DNA from: Bacillota bacterium
GTDB taxonomy: Bacteria > Bacillota > Clostridia > Christensenellales > QAND01
Length of the DNA: 31,312 bases
Direction: 5' to 3'
Assembly (NCBI GenBank): GCA_003150225.1
Contig: QAND01000003.1
Coordinates: forward strand, 1-31,312
Part shown: positions 8,538-16,989 of the stretch, piece after piece
How positions within the stretch are numbered: the stretch's first letter is position 1
Layout of the letters: every line of letters starts with the position of its first letter
Made by a program: the position numbers and the translations under genes
The notes under the pieces: generated by a model
Database searches by the model: none
What the model saw: the letters and a program-made list of their open reading frames with translations, nothing else
What the model was told of the DNA's origin: nothing

Positions 8538-10970
8538 ATGAAGCGGATCAAAAGCGTCTTTACCATAGGATTGGCCATACTTGCCCTGATGGTGATGGGG
8601 ATTCCTGCCTTCTCCGCCCAGGCGGCCGCCGACATCACCGTTTCCGTAACCGCCAGCCCTGCCGAGATGACTGGCGCGGGCTCCACCAACGTCACCGTTA
8701 CCGTGGGTGCCAACGTAGGGGTGGAAAACATCGCCCTTGCGGGGCCCGGCATCTCCTCCCCTGTCAACCTGGGCAACCTGGACGAGGGGCAGAGCACCAA
8801 CCACACCGTTACCGTCAGCCTCTCCGCCGAGGAATTGGGCGCTCCTTTGACCTATATCGTCACCTACATGGTGGGCGGAGAATCCCGCAGCGCTTCCGGC
8901 GCCGTTACCGTCAAGAAAAAGGGCGGCAATCCCAAACTGAACCTCACCGTTACTTCCGATAAAAAAGCTGTGGAGCCGGGAGAAAAGGTCACCTTTACCT
9001 ACACCGTTCAGAACGGCGGCGATGTGGATCTGACCGATATCACCATCAAGGATACCGCTGTGGTTTCCGGTAACATCGCATCCGGCCTGGCTCTATCCCC
9101 TGGCCAGAACCAACAATACACCAAGACCGTTACGGTGAATGAGGACATCACCTCCTCCCCTACCGCCACCTATACCGCCCAGGGTACCGGAGGCACCGCT
9201 TCCGCTACCCCTATTAAGATTACCGCCAGCACCCCCTCTCTTTCCATCACCGCCAAGGCCGATCAAGACGCTGTGGATCAGGGAGCAGAGGTTAACTTTA
9301 CCATCACCCTAAAAAACACCAGCGCCGTGGCCATCAATGGTATCACGGTGAAGGATGACGCAGGCAACGAGGTTCGGAAGGACATCAGCCTAAACCCCAA
9401 CGCCTCCACCAATATCAGCTATAAAACCACCGTGGCTGAAAGCCATAACTACTACTTTGTGGCGGAATTTCCCGCCGGAGGCAGTACCAAATCCGAGCAA
9501 TCTGCCGAGGTACCCATCACGGTATCCGGCTCCTTCCTGTTCAGCATGACCGTCACTCCCATAAACCAGAATCCCGAGATTCCTGGAGACGTGGAATTCA
9601 AAATCACTTTGACGGCAGATGGCAGCATCACCCTAAAGGATATCGTCATTACCGAAGCCAAGCTGGGCCAGATAGAGACCCTTGCCGAACTGGCGCCTGG
9701 CACCCGGGAGATCACCAAAACCCTGCGCATTGAAGAGGCCGGCAACTACCTCTTCTCGGCCACCGCCAAGGATGAGGCCGGCACCGCCTATACCGCCTCC
9801 TCCCTGCCCGTGGCACTGGGGGTTGCGGCAGGAGACCCCAGCACCGTCAATCCCTCCGAGGGAGGGGATGCCTTGGGAACCTTCTTTAAGGTGCTGATCA
9901 TCATTGTCATCCTCATCGTTGTGGCCGCTGTTGCCCTAGTGATCCTCATGGTCATCGACAAAAAGAAACGGGCTCAGCGTGCTATGGCCCGCGGCGGACG
10001 GCCCGGCATCGGCGGAGGCCCCGGTGGCAACCGGCCCAATGGACGGGATATGGGTCCCCGGCCCGGTGGTTCCCGCCCCCGCATGACCGCCGATGGCATG
10101 CCCATGGATGGCAGCAACACCGCTACCCGCCGTATCCAGCGGGTGGTGACCCCCGAGTCTGCTCAGGAACAGCTCCGGGCCAGTCGGGGCGGTCCCATTC
10201 CCCGCAGTTCTCTCCCCAACGTCCAAGAGGACGAGGATAGCATGAAGGTATATCGGCCCAGCCGCCGGCCCTACGAGGGCGGCTCCTCCTACCACCTGGA
10301 TGATCCTGAGATCGCCGCCCGGCTGGAAGCAGCCCGGAAGCGCCGGTTTGAGGTTTCTCCCGAGGAGGCTCAGCGGCTGTCCACCGGCGCCATCGCAGGC
10401 GCAGCAGCAGAGTCCCTCTTAGAGGCAGAAACCCCGCCGGAAAATGGAACGGCACCGGTTTCCGATTCCTTTACCCCTGAGGATCTGCCCTCGCAGGATC
10501 CCTTTGCCCATGATCGGCCCCGCCGGGCCTTTGGCCAGGTGATCGAGGAAGCGGAGCGGGTGCATTCCACTCCCTCCATCGATGATGAGACCGAAACCGT
10601 TTCCGTCAGAGGACGGAGCCGGGGACGACGCTTGGTGGAGGACGACCTCAGCCCCGACGCTCCTTCTTTAGACGATGTGCTGGTGGATGAGGACCAGGAG
10701 GAATACGAGGACGAGGCTCCCCGGAGCAAGCGCGGCTTGTTTGGACGCAAGCCCCGTAGGCGGGACGACCTGGACGATCTCTTTGCCGATGAAGAGGAGG
10801 TCTCTCCCCGTGCCAGCCGGCAGCGGACTCCCCGGAATCGAGGACGAGAGGAGGATTTCTTCTCCCCGGAGGACGATTTTAACGACGGGAACCATGGCCA
10901 AAGGGAAGGCGGTTCCGCCCCCTCCATGGATGAATTCTCCTATGCTCCCCGCAGGAGGAACCGCAAATAA
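8538..10970 (+). CDS. Signal-peptide protein with four Ig/CARDB-like repeats, one membrane span and a long charged cytoplasmic tail
   Basis: 810-residue protein with no function I can name. A Sec signal peptide (about 1-31, ending AFSAQAAA) leads into four beta-sandwich-like repeats of about 100 residues at 32-132, 133-232, 233-330 and 331-435. The last three open with the pattern hydrophobic strand, P/G-x-x-V-x-F-x-h-T-h, as in CARDB or DUF11 domains. A 25-residue hydrophobic span (about 449-473, FFKVLIIIVILIVV and following) and positively charged DKKKR make it a type I membrane protein. The 337-residue tail is low complexity: Gly/Pro/Arg-rich first, then acidic with Arg clusters, ending RRRNRK. 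Start chosen by the GGAGG site and the signal peptide. It is alone between promoter and hairpin, next to transketolase. A role in envelope structure or adhesion is inference only. Confidence 0.85.
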   Translation: MKRIKSVFTIGLAILALMVMGIPAFSAQAAADITVSVTASPAEMTGAGSTNVTVTVGANVGVENIALAGPGISSPVNLGNLDEGQSTNHTVTVSLSAEELGAPLTYIVTYMVGGESRSASGAVTVKKKGGNPKLNLTVTSDKKAVEPGEKVTFTYTVQNGGDVDLTDITIKDTAVVSGNIASGLALSPGQNQQYTKTVTVNEDITSSPTATYTAQGTGGTASATPIKITASTPSLSITAKADQDAVDQGAEVNFTITLKNTSAVAINGITVKDDAGNEVRKDISLNPNASTNISYKTTVAESHNYYFVAEFPAGGSTKSEQSAEVPITVSGSFLFSMTVTPINQNPEIPGDVEFKITLTADGSITLKDIVITEAKLGQIETLAELAPGTREITKTLRIEEAGNYLFSATAKDEAGTAYTASSLPVALGVAAGDPSTVNPSEGGDALGTFFKVLIIIVILIVVAAVALVILMVIDKKKRAQRAMARGGRPGIGGGPGGNRPNGRDMGPRPGGSRPRMTADGMPMDGSNTATRRIQRVVTPESAQEQLRASRGGPIPRSSLPNVQEDEDSMKVYRPSRRPYEGGSSYHLDDPEIAARLEAARKRRFEVSPEEAQRLSTGAIAGAAAESLLEAETPPENGTAPVSDSFTPEDLPSQDPFAHDRPRRAFGQVIEEAERVHSTPSIDDETETVSVRGRSRGRRLVEDDLSPDAPSLDDVLVDEDQEEYEDEAPRSKRGLFGRKPRRRDDLDDLFADEEEVSPRASRQRTPRNRGREEDFFSPEDDFNDGNHGQREGGSAPSMDEFSYAPRRRNRK

Positions 10971-10981
10971 CACCGTAATAC

Positions 10982-11007
10982 GCGAAAGCCCGGAGACGGG
11001 CTTTCGC
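10982..11007 (+). terminator. Hairpin after the membrane protein
   Basis: Perfect 11-bp stem GCGAAAGCCCG/CGGGCTTTCGC with a GAGA tetraloop. The following bases are not a clean T-run, so termination may be partial and reading through into transketolase is possible. Confidence 0.6.
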
Positions 11008-11060
11008 TATGGCTTTACATGATCCTTATCAACGAATCCATTATTTTTTAGGAGGGCACC

Positions 11061-13040
11061 ATGACAGATCAAAAGCAACTCTGCGTCAGCGCCATCCGGG
11101 TGGTATCCGCCGAGGCCATTCAAAAGGCAAATAGCGGGCATCCCGGCATCGTCCTGGGGGCGGCTCCCATGGCTTTCGAGCTTTTTTCGGGCCATCTGCG
11201 CCATGATCCCGCCTGCCCCGACTGGCCCAACCGGGACCGGTTTATCCTATCGGCGGGCCACGGCAGCATGCTGCTCTACTCCCTACTCCATCTCTTTGGT
11301 TACGGCCTTACCATGGAGGACCTAAAGTCCTTTCGGCAGCTGGATAGCCTCACTCCCGGCCATCCCGAATACGGCCATACCGTAGGGGTGGAGGCCACCA
11401 CCGGTCCTCTGGGCCAGGGCGTTTCCATGGCAGTGGGCATGGCCATGGCTGAAGCCCATCTGGCCGCCGTATTCAATCGAGATGGCTTTGATCTGGTGGA
11501 CCACTACACCTACGCTCTGGTGGGCGACGGCTGCATGATGGAGGGTATCTCCTCCGAGGCGGCTTCCCTAGCCGGCACCCAGCAGCTTCATAAGCTCATC
11601 GTCCTGTATGACCGGAACCGGATCAGCATCGAGGGAAATACCGCTACCTCTTTCAATGAGGATGTGCCCGCCCGGTATCGTGCCTATGGCTGGCAGGTAA
11701 TCGAGGTGGCGGACGGCGAAAACATGGACGCCATTGGGCAGGCTATCCAAGCCGCTAAGGAGTCCAAAGAGCGACCCACCCTCATCGTGGTGGATACCAA
11801 GATTGGCGCCAAGAGCCCCTTGGAGGGGAGTGAAAAAACCCACGGCGAGCCTTTGGGCGCCGATAACATCAAAGCCCTGAAGGAAGCGCTTGACTATTAT
11901 CCCGACCGGGAGTTCTACATCCCCCAGGAGGCCTATGGGTACGTGGAAACCGCGCTGGCCGACAGCCGCGCCGCCCGGAGCAGTTGGGACGCCCTGTTGG
12001 CTCAATACAAAAAAGCCCTTCCCGACATGGGTAATCTGTGGGATACCTATCATACCCAGAACCCTGCCCAGCTTGTCGATGTGGAAGCCGTTGCCGCAAA
12101 GCTCACCGCCACCGCTACTCGGAGCAGCTCCGGCCAGGTGCTCAACGCCATTGCGCCCATGGTGCCCCAGCTTATGGGCGGTAGCGCCGATCTTGCCCCC
12201 AGCAATAAGACCGTGTTGGAGGGAGAAGGGTATTTCTCCCCTGCCGACCGGGCAGGCCGCAACATCCACTTTGGCGTTCGGGAGCATGCCATGGCCGCCA
12301 TCGCCAACGGGATGGCCCTCCATGGCGGCGTAGTGCCCTATGTGGCCACCTTCCTGGTGTTCAGCGATTATCTCCGCCACAGCGTCCGTCTTTCCGCTCT
12401 TATGCATCAGCGAGTGCTGTACATCCTGACCCATGACAGCATCGGCGTAGGCGAAGACGGCCCCACTCATCAGCCCATTGAGCACATCGCCTCTTTCCGG
12501 GCCATGCCGGGGGTCTCGGTCTTCCGTCCCGCCGACGGCAAGGAAACCGCCGCCGCCTATCTCTACGGCCTGGGCCACAATGGCCCGACCCTCATGGCCC
12601 TGTCCCGTCAGAACCTGCCCCTTTACGAGGGATCCTCCATCGAGGCAGCCCAGAAGGGCGGCTATGTGATCTATGGCCCGGGAAATACCCCCGACGCCAT
12701 CCTCATCGCCACCGGCAGCGAGGTGGACATCGCCATCCAAGCCGCCAAGGCTCTGGAGGAAAAAGGCAAGGCCGTTCGGGTGGTTAGCATGCCCAGCATG
12801 GACGTGTTTGAGGAGCAGGACGCCACCTATAAGGAATCCGTGCTGCCTTCCACGGTGCGGGCGCGGGTGGTCGTAGAGGCCGGCACCACCTTCGGCTGGC
12901 ACAAGTACGCTGGAGACGCCGGGGAGATCATCGGCATCGATCGGTTTGGCGCCAGCGCCCCTGGGGACAAGCTCTTTGAGGTCTTCGGCTTCACCGTAGA
13001 CCATCTAGTTGAGGCGCTCAATCGGGTTATGGCAAAATAA
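11061..13040 (+). CDS. tkt: Transketolase
   Basis: 659-residue thiamine-diphosphate enzyme of the non-oxidative pentose phosphate pathway, moving two-carbon ketol units between sugar phosphates. It is a full-length single-chain transketolase, not the split N/C form often seen in Clostridia. Visible signatures are the N-terminal [13 protein letters not shown] with the catalytic-type His, the ThDP/metal motif [13 protein letters not shown] at about residues 155-167, and in the pyrimidine domain [14 protein letters not shown] with the conserved Glu. The C-terminal domain (about 530-659) includes PSMDVFEEQ and the phosphate-contact SxGxG-like region further upstream. ATG at 11061 follows TTAGGAGGG. 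No convincing promoter is seen in the 90 bases upstream. Confidence 0.97.
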   Translation: MTDQKQLCVSAIRVVSAEAIQKANSGHPGIVLGAAPMAFELFSGHLRHDPACPDWPNRDRFILSAGHGSMLLYSLLHLFGYGLTMEDLKSFRQLDSLTPGHPEYGHTVGVEATTGPLGQGVSMAVGMAMAEAHLAAVFNRDGFDLVDHYTYALVGDGCMMEGISSEAASLAGTQQLHKLIVLYDRNRISIEGNTATSFNEDVPARYRAYGWQVIEVADGENMDAIGQAIQAAKESKERPTLIVVDTKIGAKSPLEGSEKTHGEPLGADNIKALKEALDYYPDREFYIPQEAYGYVETALADSRAARSSWDALLAQYKKALPDMGNLWDTYHTQNPAQLVDVEAVAAKLTATATRSSSGQVLNAIAPMVPQLMGGSADLAPSNKTVLEGEGYFSPADRAGRNIHFGVREHAMAAIANGMALHGGVVPYVATFLVFSDYLRHSVRLSALMHQRVLYILTHDSIGVGEDGPTHQPIEHIASFRAMPGVSVFRPADGKETAAAYLYGLGHNGPTLMALSRQNLPLYEGSSIEAAQKGGYVIYGPGNTPDAILIATGSEVDIAIQAAKALEEKGKAVRVVSMPSMDVFEEQDATYKESVLPSTVRARVVVEAGTTFGWHKYAGDAGEIIGIDRFGASAPGDKLFEVFGFTVDHLVEALNRVMAK

Positions 13041-13054
13041 CCCCATTTTAACCA

Positions 13055-13102
13055 TTGACATTATGGGCATATGCACTATACTAATTATGTGCATATGCCC
13101 AT
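13055..13102 (+). promoter_or_regulatory. Promoter with wrapped palindromic operator before the DUF134 operon
   Basis: A perfect -35 TTGACA (13055-13060), 16-base spacer and TATACT (13077-13082) are overlaid by a perfect 14-base inverted repeat: ATGGGCATATGCAC at 13063-13076 and GTGCATATGCCCAT at 13089-13102. Each arm carries the self-palindromic octamer GCATATGC, with octamer centres 24 bases apart. One arm fills the -35/-10 spacer and the other covers the start point, the classic layout of a repressor operator. The regulator is not proven; the adjacent DUF134 helix-turn-helix protein is the obvious candidate. Confidence 0.85.
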
Positions 13103-13120
13103 TATTTTTTGGAGGAACCC

Positions 13121-13483
13121 ATGGCAAGGAATGTGAAATGCAGGCGAATCTGCCGGGAGCCGGCCCATCGGGTGTTTTCTCCCGATTCGGGAGGAGAGCA
13201 GACGGTCACCATACAGGTGGACGCGTTAGAGGCCCTTCGGCTCTGCGATCTGGAGGGGCTTGACCAGGATGCCGCCGCCCAGCAGATGGGGGTATCCCGG
13301 GGGACGTTCCAGCGGATTCTCTATGCCGCCCGAAAGAGCGTGGCCCAGGCCCTATGGGATGGTGCCAGCATCCGGATCCAAGGGGGCAGTTACGCCGTGG
13401 AGGAACGCCCCTGCGGCCAAGGCCACGGCTGTTCCCGTTGTCCCTTCCACGAGTCCTCCATCCATCAAGAGAAAGAGAAGTGA
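13121..13483 (+). CDS. DUF134 family putative DNA-binding protein
   Basis: 120-residue protein of the DUF134 (PF02001) family, a small protein with a sigma-70 region 4-like helix-turn-helix. The HTH is at about residues 47-77 (DQDAAAQQMGVSRGTFQRIL and on), preceded by a beta segment ending ALEALRLCD. Cysteines flank it: Cys7 and Cys11 near the N-terminus, Cys98, Cys104 and Cys107 near the C-terminus, suggesting a metal or Fe-S sensor. The ATG at 13121 follows GGAGG after the operator-bearing promoter; an in-frame start four codons earlier has no suitable site. First gene of an operon with an Mrp ATPase and a NifX-like protein, the usual company of this family. Autoregulation through the upstream palindrome is my inference. 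Confidence 0.92.
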   Translation: MARNVKCRRICREPAHRVFSPDSGGEQTVTIQVDALEALRLCDLEGLDQDAAAQQMGVSRGTFQRILYAARKSVAQALWDGASIRIQGGSYAVEERPCGQGHGCSRCPFHESSIHQEKEK

Positions 13484-13489
13484 GTTTCC

Positions 13490-14314
13490 ATGGAAAACTG
13501 TACCCATGACTGCAGCTCCTGCGGCGAAAACTGCCCCTCCCGGAGCGAGCCCGAAAGCATGCTGTTTCCGCCCCATGAGCTGAGCAGTGTAAAACACGTC
13601 ATTGGCGTGGTCAGCGGCAAAGGAGGCGTGGGCAAGTCTCTGGTCACCTCCCTGATGGCGGTAGCCATGAACAAAGCGGGGCACCGCACCGGCATCCTGG
13701 ATGCAGACGTAACCGGCCCCTCCATCCCCAAGGTATTTGGCGTCCATGAGCAGGCCGTTGGCAGCGAATACGGCATCTATCCCGTCAAGAGCCGCCGGGA
13801 TATCCAGCTCATGTCGGTAAACCTGATGCTGGAGAACGAAACCGATCCCGTCGCTTGGCGCGGTCCTCTTATCGCCGGGGTGGTAAAGCAGTTTTGGAGC
13901 GATACCGTCTGGATGGATGTGGACTATCTGTTTGTGGATATGCCTCCGGGAACTGGCGACGTCCCCCTTACGGTGTTCCAGTCCTTGCCCCTGGACGGGA
14001 TCATCATCGTCACCTCCCCCCAGGATCTGGTTTCCATGATTGTGGAAAAGGCGGTAAATATGGCCCGTCTTATGAACGTACCCATCCTGGGCATGGTGGA
14101 AAACATGAGCTATCTTCTCTGTCCCGACTGTGGCAAGCGCATCTCTGTCTTTGGCGAGAGCAAGGCGGAAGCGGTCGCACAGAAATACGGCGTAGCCCTC
14201 TTGGACCAGATCCCCGTAGATCCGGCCATCGCCAGCGCCTGTGATGCAGGAGAGATTGAAACGCTGGACGCCCCCTGGCTCAAACGGGCTGTGGACGCGC
14301 TGGAAGCATTATAA
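13490..14314 (+). CDS. Mrp/NBP35 (ApbC) family Fe-S cluster carrier ATPase
   Basis: 274-residue P-loop protein of the MinD/Mrp superfamily that binds and transfers iron-sulfur clusters, active as a dimer. The deviant Walker A GKGGVGKS is at 43-50, the switch/Walker B segments at DADVTGPS (about 71-78) and VDMPPGTGD (about 148-157). A C-terminal CPDC motif (Cys211 and Cys214) is the bridging-cluster site; an additional N-terminal four-cysteine motif at Cys4, Cys8, Cys11 and Cys15 matches the NBP35-type ferredoxin-like cluster. The gene starts 6 bases after the DUF134 stop. Together with the downstream NifX-like gene this is the typical DUF134-Mrp-NifX set of anaerobes, related to the ORP cluster known from Desulfovibrio. 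Confidence 0.95.
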   Translation: MENCTHDCSSCGENCPSRSEPESMLFPPHELSSVKHVIGVVSGKGGVGKSLVTSLMAVAMNKAGHRTGILDADVTGPSIPKVFGVHEQAVGSEYGIYPVKSRRDIQLMSVNLMLENETDPVAWRGPLIAGVVKQFWSDTVWMDVDYLFVDMPPGTGDVPLTVFQSLPLDGIIIVTSPQDLVSMIVEKAVNMARLMNVPILGMVENMSYLLCPDCGKRISVFGESKAEAVAQKYGVALLDQIPVDPAIASACDAGEIETLDAPWLKRAVDALEAL

Positions 14315-14333
14315 GAGAAAGGACGCAAGCAAC

Positions 14334-14699
14334 ATGAAAAAGATTGCAGTTACCACCGAAAACGGTGAAATCTATCAGCATTTTGGCAAAACCCAGTGCT
14401 TTACCCTTTATACCATAGAGGATGGCAAAGTGGCCGATAAAAAGCTTTTGGACACCTCCGACAGCGGACACAGCGCCCTGGCTGGAGTGCTCAAGCAGGC
14501 CGGAGCGGAGCTTCTCATCTGCGGCGGCATTGGCCAAGGCGCCCGGGACGCTCTCAGCGAAGCGGGTATCCAGCTCATCGCCGGCGCCTCCGGCAGCGTA
14601 GACGCCGCCGTGGAAGCCTATCTTGCCGGAAATCTCATGGACAATCCTGCCGGCCAATGCGACCACCATCACGGGGAAGCGCATCACTGCCACCATTAA
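14334..14699 (+). CDS. NifX/NafY-like (dinitrogenase Fe-Mo cofactor biosynthesis family) protein
   Basis: 121-residue protein of the Nitro_FeMo-Co (PF02579) family. Members bind metal-sulfur clusters; relatives include NifX, NafY and the orange protein ORP, which holds a Mo-Cu cluster. The family core runs from KKIAVTTENGEIYQHFG to about residue 105 (LICGGIGQGARDALSEAGI). A Cys/His-rich tail (about 109-121, CDHHHGEAHHCHH) is a likely metal-binding addition. The ATG at 14334 has AAGGA upstream and follows the Mrp stop by 19 bases; an upstream start overlapping Mrp is unlikely. No nitrogenase genes are in the window, so a role in nitrogen fixation is not supported; the cargo is unknown. Confidence 0.92.
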   Translation: MKKIAVTTENGEIYQHFGKTQCFTLYTIEDGKVADKKLLDTSDSGHSALAGVLKQAGAELLICGGIGQGARDALSEAGIQLIAGASGSVDAAVEAYLAGNLMDNPAGQCDHHHGEAHHCHH

Positions 14700-14861
14700 C
14701 CGAGTGGTGCCCGGAGCCTTGCCGTGGAAATAGATTTTATGATTTAAAATCGTCAATGCCAACGGTGCGGCGTTATGCTTAAGAAACGAAGCCTTTGTTC
14801 TGAGCAAGAGTAACGCAGGCCGTGACTGCAAAGCAGGCGTCTGTTCCCCGCTCAACACCCC

Positions 14862-14925
14862 GCAACCGCGTAGCGGTTGCAAAATGGGTGCAGGCTCAGC
14901 CTGCCGACCGCGAAGCGGTTGCAAC
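14862..14925. repeat. Small palindromic intergenic repeats (copy 1)
   Basis: GCAACCGC-GTA-GCGGTTGC hairpin at 14862-14880, then 14886-14904, whose sequence GGGTGCAGGCTCAGCCTGC (19 bases) recurs exactly at 27116-27134 on the opposite strand. A second, decayed version of the first hairpin (ACCGC-GAA-GCGGT) lies 42 bases on. The 14700-15062 interval holds no gene; other content is a small AT-rich hairpin at 14733-14751 and the terminator at 14965. Confidence 0.7.
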
Positions 14926-14964
14926 AGGGATGCGGCCACTGCCCGCCTGCCCGCCTGGTTTCAG

Positions 14965-15003
14965 AAAGAGCCCGGTACCAACCGTGACGGTACCGGGCTC
15001 TTT
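14965..15003. terminator. Hairpin terminator before the MBL hydrolase
   Basis: Perfect 15-bp stem AAAGAGCCCGGTACC/GGTACCGGGCTCTTT at 14965-14979 and 14989-15003 with a 9-base loop. It is very stable; T-run is limited to the TTT of the stem on the plus strand. It probably closes the NifX-like operon. Confidence 0.75.
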
Positions 15004-15017
15004 GTGCTATCATAGGG

Positions 15018-15034
15018 TTGGAATGTTGTTCCAA
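15018..15034. promoter_or_regulatory. Candidate operator before the MBL hydrolase
   Basis: Inverted repeat TTGGAA-TGTTG-TTCCAA between the terminator and the ribosome site of the hydrolase. No clear promoter is resolved around it, so the role as operator is only a possibility. Confidence 0.3.
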
Positions 15035-15062
15035 TTCAAATATGTGTAAAGGAGTTTCGCCC

Positions 15063-15902
15063 ATGCCCATGGTTAACAGCGTCACCAAGATGACAGACCG
15101 CATTTACCGCATCACCGAACTGGGCTCCATCCACCGCTATTTGGTGCTGGGAAACGAAAAAGCCCTCTTGATCGACACCGGCTACGGCTTTGAGGATATC
15201 CGGCCCATGATCCGGGAAATCACCTCCCTGCCCCTTTTGGTAGCCAACACCCACGGGCACAGCGATCATTGTTTCGGCAACTACTATTTTGCCGAAGCCT
15301 ATTTGAATCCTAAGGATCTGCCAGGGCTTTTGGCCGGCTATACCCGGGAAGCCAAGGAAAAGATCATCGAGTACCGCATTCGGAAGAATCCCTGGTTTAA
15401 AGATGTGCTGGATCAGGACGCCTATTTTGCCCAGAACCTAAACCATGTAACACATCTGCCCTTGGTGGAGAACGACGTGCTGGACCTTGGGGGCGTCACC
15501 CTTCGAGCCATCGAGGTGCCGGGCCATTCCGTAGGCTCTGTAGCTCTGTACAGTCCAGAACTTCGCAGTCTCTTTGGGGGGGACAGCGTCAACAGCCATC
15601 CCATCTGGTATGTAGGAAGCTTCGACCAAACCCTGCCCCTTTCGGTATTCTTGCAATCCCTTCGCCGTTTGCAGGGGATGAACCTGGATTTTGACGCCAT
15701 CTATCCCGGCCATGGCAACTCCCCCATAGGCCCGGAGGTGCTGGATCAGCTCATCGGCTGTATCCTGGATCTGAACCAGCGGGATGAAGGGGATGAACCC
15801 ATCGAAAACAGCGGCATGGTGGGCCGTCAGCATCGTTTTGAAAACGTCTGCATCATCTACTCCCCGGAGCATCTCAAGGCGCTGCGGGATAGCTTACGCT
15901 AA
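15063..15902 (+). CDS. Metallo-beta-lactamase fold hydrolase
   Basis: 279-residue binuclear zinc/iron hydrolase of the MBL superfamily (glyoxalase II-like). Metal ligands visible are the HGHSDH motif (His64, His66, Asp68, His69), His in VPGHSVGS, Asp in FGGDSV and His in IYPGHG. The substrate is unknown; it lacks any extra domain that would mark a lactonase, RNase or arylsulfatase. ATG at 15063 follows AAAGGAG; an earlier in-frame start at 15018 lies in the candidate operator and gives a non-family leader. The aldo/keto reductase begins 14 bases after its stop, so these are likely co-transcribed, possibly with the downstream deaminase. Confidence 0.93.
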   Translation: MPMVNSVTKMTDRIYRITELGSIHRYLVLGNEKALLIDTGYGFEDIRPMIREITSLPLLVANTHGHSDHCFGNYYFAEAYLNPKDLPGLLAGYTREAKEKIIEYRIRKNPWFKDVLDQDAYFAQNLNHVTHLPLVENDVLDLGGVTLRAIEVPGHSVGSVALYSPELRSLFGGDSVNSHPIWYVGSFDQTLPLSVFLQSLRRLQGMNLDFDAIYPGHGNSPIGPEVLDQLIGCILDLNQRDEGDEPIENSGMVGRQHRFENVCIIYSPEHLKALRDSLR

Positions 15903-15916
15903 GGAGGAAAAATCTT

Positions 15917-16921
15917 ATGCTTGAACGGGTTAAACTGGGCAATACCGGCCTGGACGTAAACCGCATCTGCCTCGGAGGAGGCTCCTTTGGCGGCTCCACC
16001 GCTCCGGAGCTGGTGATCAACCAACTGGATTATTTCCGCTCCCTGGGGGGCATCTTCCTGGACACCGCCCTGGTGTATTGCGACTGGCTGAAGATCGAGC
16101 GGTCCAGCTCTGAAAAGCTCATCGGCAAATGGTTCCGCGAGCGGGGCTGCCGCCATGAGTTCACCCTATCGGCCAAGGGCTGCCACGCCAAGATCATCAC
16201 CCCTACCGGCAACATGCTCACCTGCCCAAAGACCGAACCTCAGCTGCACCGGGCCGATATCATCGCCGATATTGAGGAGTCCCTCGGCTATCTTCAGACC
16301 GATTACATCGACATTTTCACCCTCCACAACGACAACGAAACCGTGGAGGTGGGAGAGATTCTGGAGACCTTGGAGGAGCAGAAGAAGAGGGGCGTAATCC
16401 GGGCCTATGGATGCAGCAACTGGCGGGTGGTCCGGCAGCGGGAAGCCTACGACTACGCCAAAGCCCACGGGTTATCCGGCTTTATCACGGATCAGATCTC
16501 CTGGTGCCTCAATGTCTTTGCGGAGGGCGCCAACGGCCTTCGTTCCGACGCCTATATGGACGACCGCGCCTATGCCTTCCACCGGGAAACCCAGATCCCC
16601 GTCATGGCCTACGCCGCCAACGGCCGCGCCTATTTCCACCGCTTGGCCAACGGGATGGAGGTACCGGAGCATGAGCACCGGGAGTACGACTGTCCCACCA
16701 ACCAGGCGCTTTTAGAGGTGCTGAAGGAGGCTGCCCGAGAAACCGGCGCTGAGGTAAACACCATCGTCATCAAATATCTGCTGCTGGAGCACGGGTTCCA
16801 GGTCATTCCCACCGTGGGGATCAAGACGCCCCGGGAGCTGGACATCTGTCTGGCAGCCCTTCACTATGATCTGCCCCAGGAGTATGAGGACCGCATCCGG
16901 GCTTTGCGGCCGCTGGGATAA
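15917..16921 (+). CDS. Aldo/keto reductase
   Basis: 334-residue NAD(P)H-dependent TIM-barrel oxidoreductase reducing carbonyls. The catalytic tetrad is visible as Asp49, Tyr54 (FLDTALVY), Lys87 (SAKGCH) and His138 (FTLHND). The C-terminal cofactor region IPTVGIKTPREL is recognisable (family pattern IPGxxxxxxL). The segment 55-70 after Tyr54 has the EKLIGKWF helix typical of the family. ATG at 15917 follows AGGAGG closely after the MBL stop. The physiological substrate is not predictable; it may act on the same compound class as the adjacent hydrolase, which is inference from the operon. Confidence 0.94.
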   Translation: MLERVKLGNTGLDVNRICLGGGSFGGSTAPELVINQLDYFRSLGGIFLDTALVYCDWLKIERSSSEKLIGKWFRERGCRHEFTLSAKGCHAKIITPTGNMLTCPKTEPQLHRADIIADIEESLGYLQTDYIDIFTLHNDNETVEVGEILETLEEQKKRGVIRAYGCSNWRVVRQREAYDYAKAHGLSGFITDQISWCLNVFAEGANGLRSDAYMDDRAYAFHRETQIPVMAYAANGRAYFHRLANGMEVPEHEHREYDCPTNQALLEVLKEAARETGAEVNTIVIKYLLLEHGFQVIPTVGIKTPRELDICLAALHYDLPQEYEDRIRALRPLG

Positions 16922-16989
16922 CAGCGCCACTTTACAGGGGGACGAACGCCATACCGTTCGAAGGAAACGGGCAAGAAAGGGAGAACGCC

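Noticed and set aside
11568..13004. Long minus-strand open frame (478 codons) opposite transketolase
   Set aside because: It lies wholly inside the tkt gene, has low-complexity GC-driven composition and no family likeness; tkt is certain.
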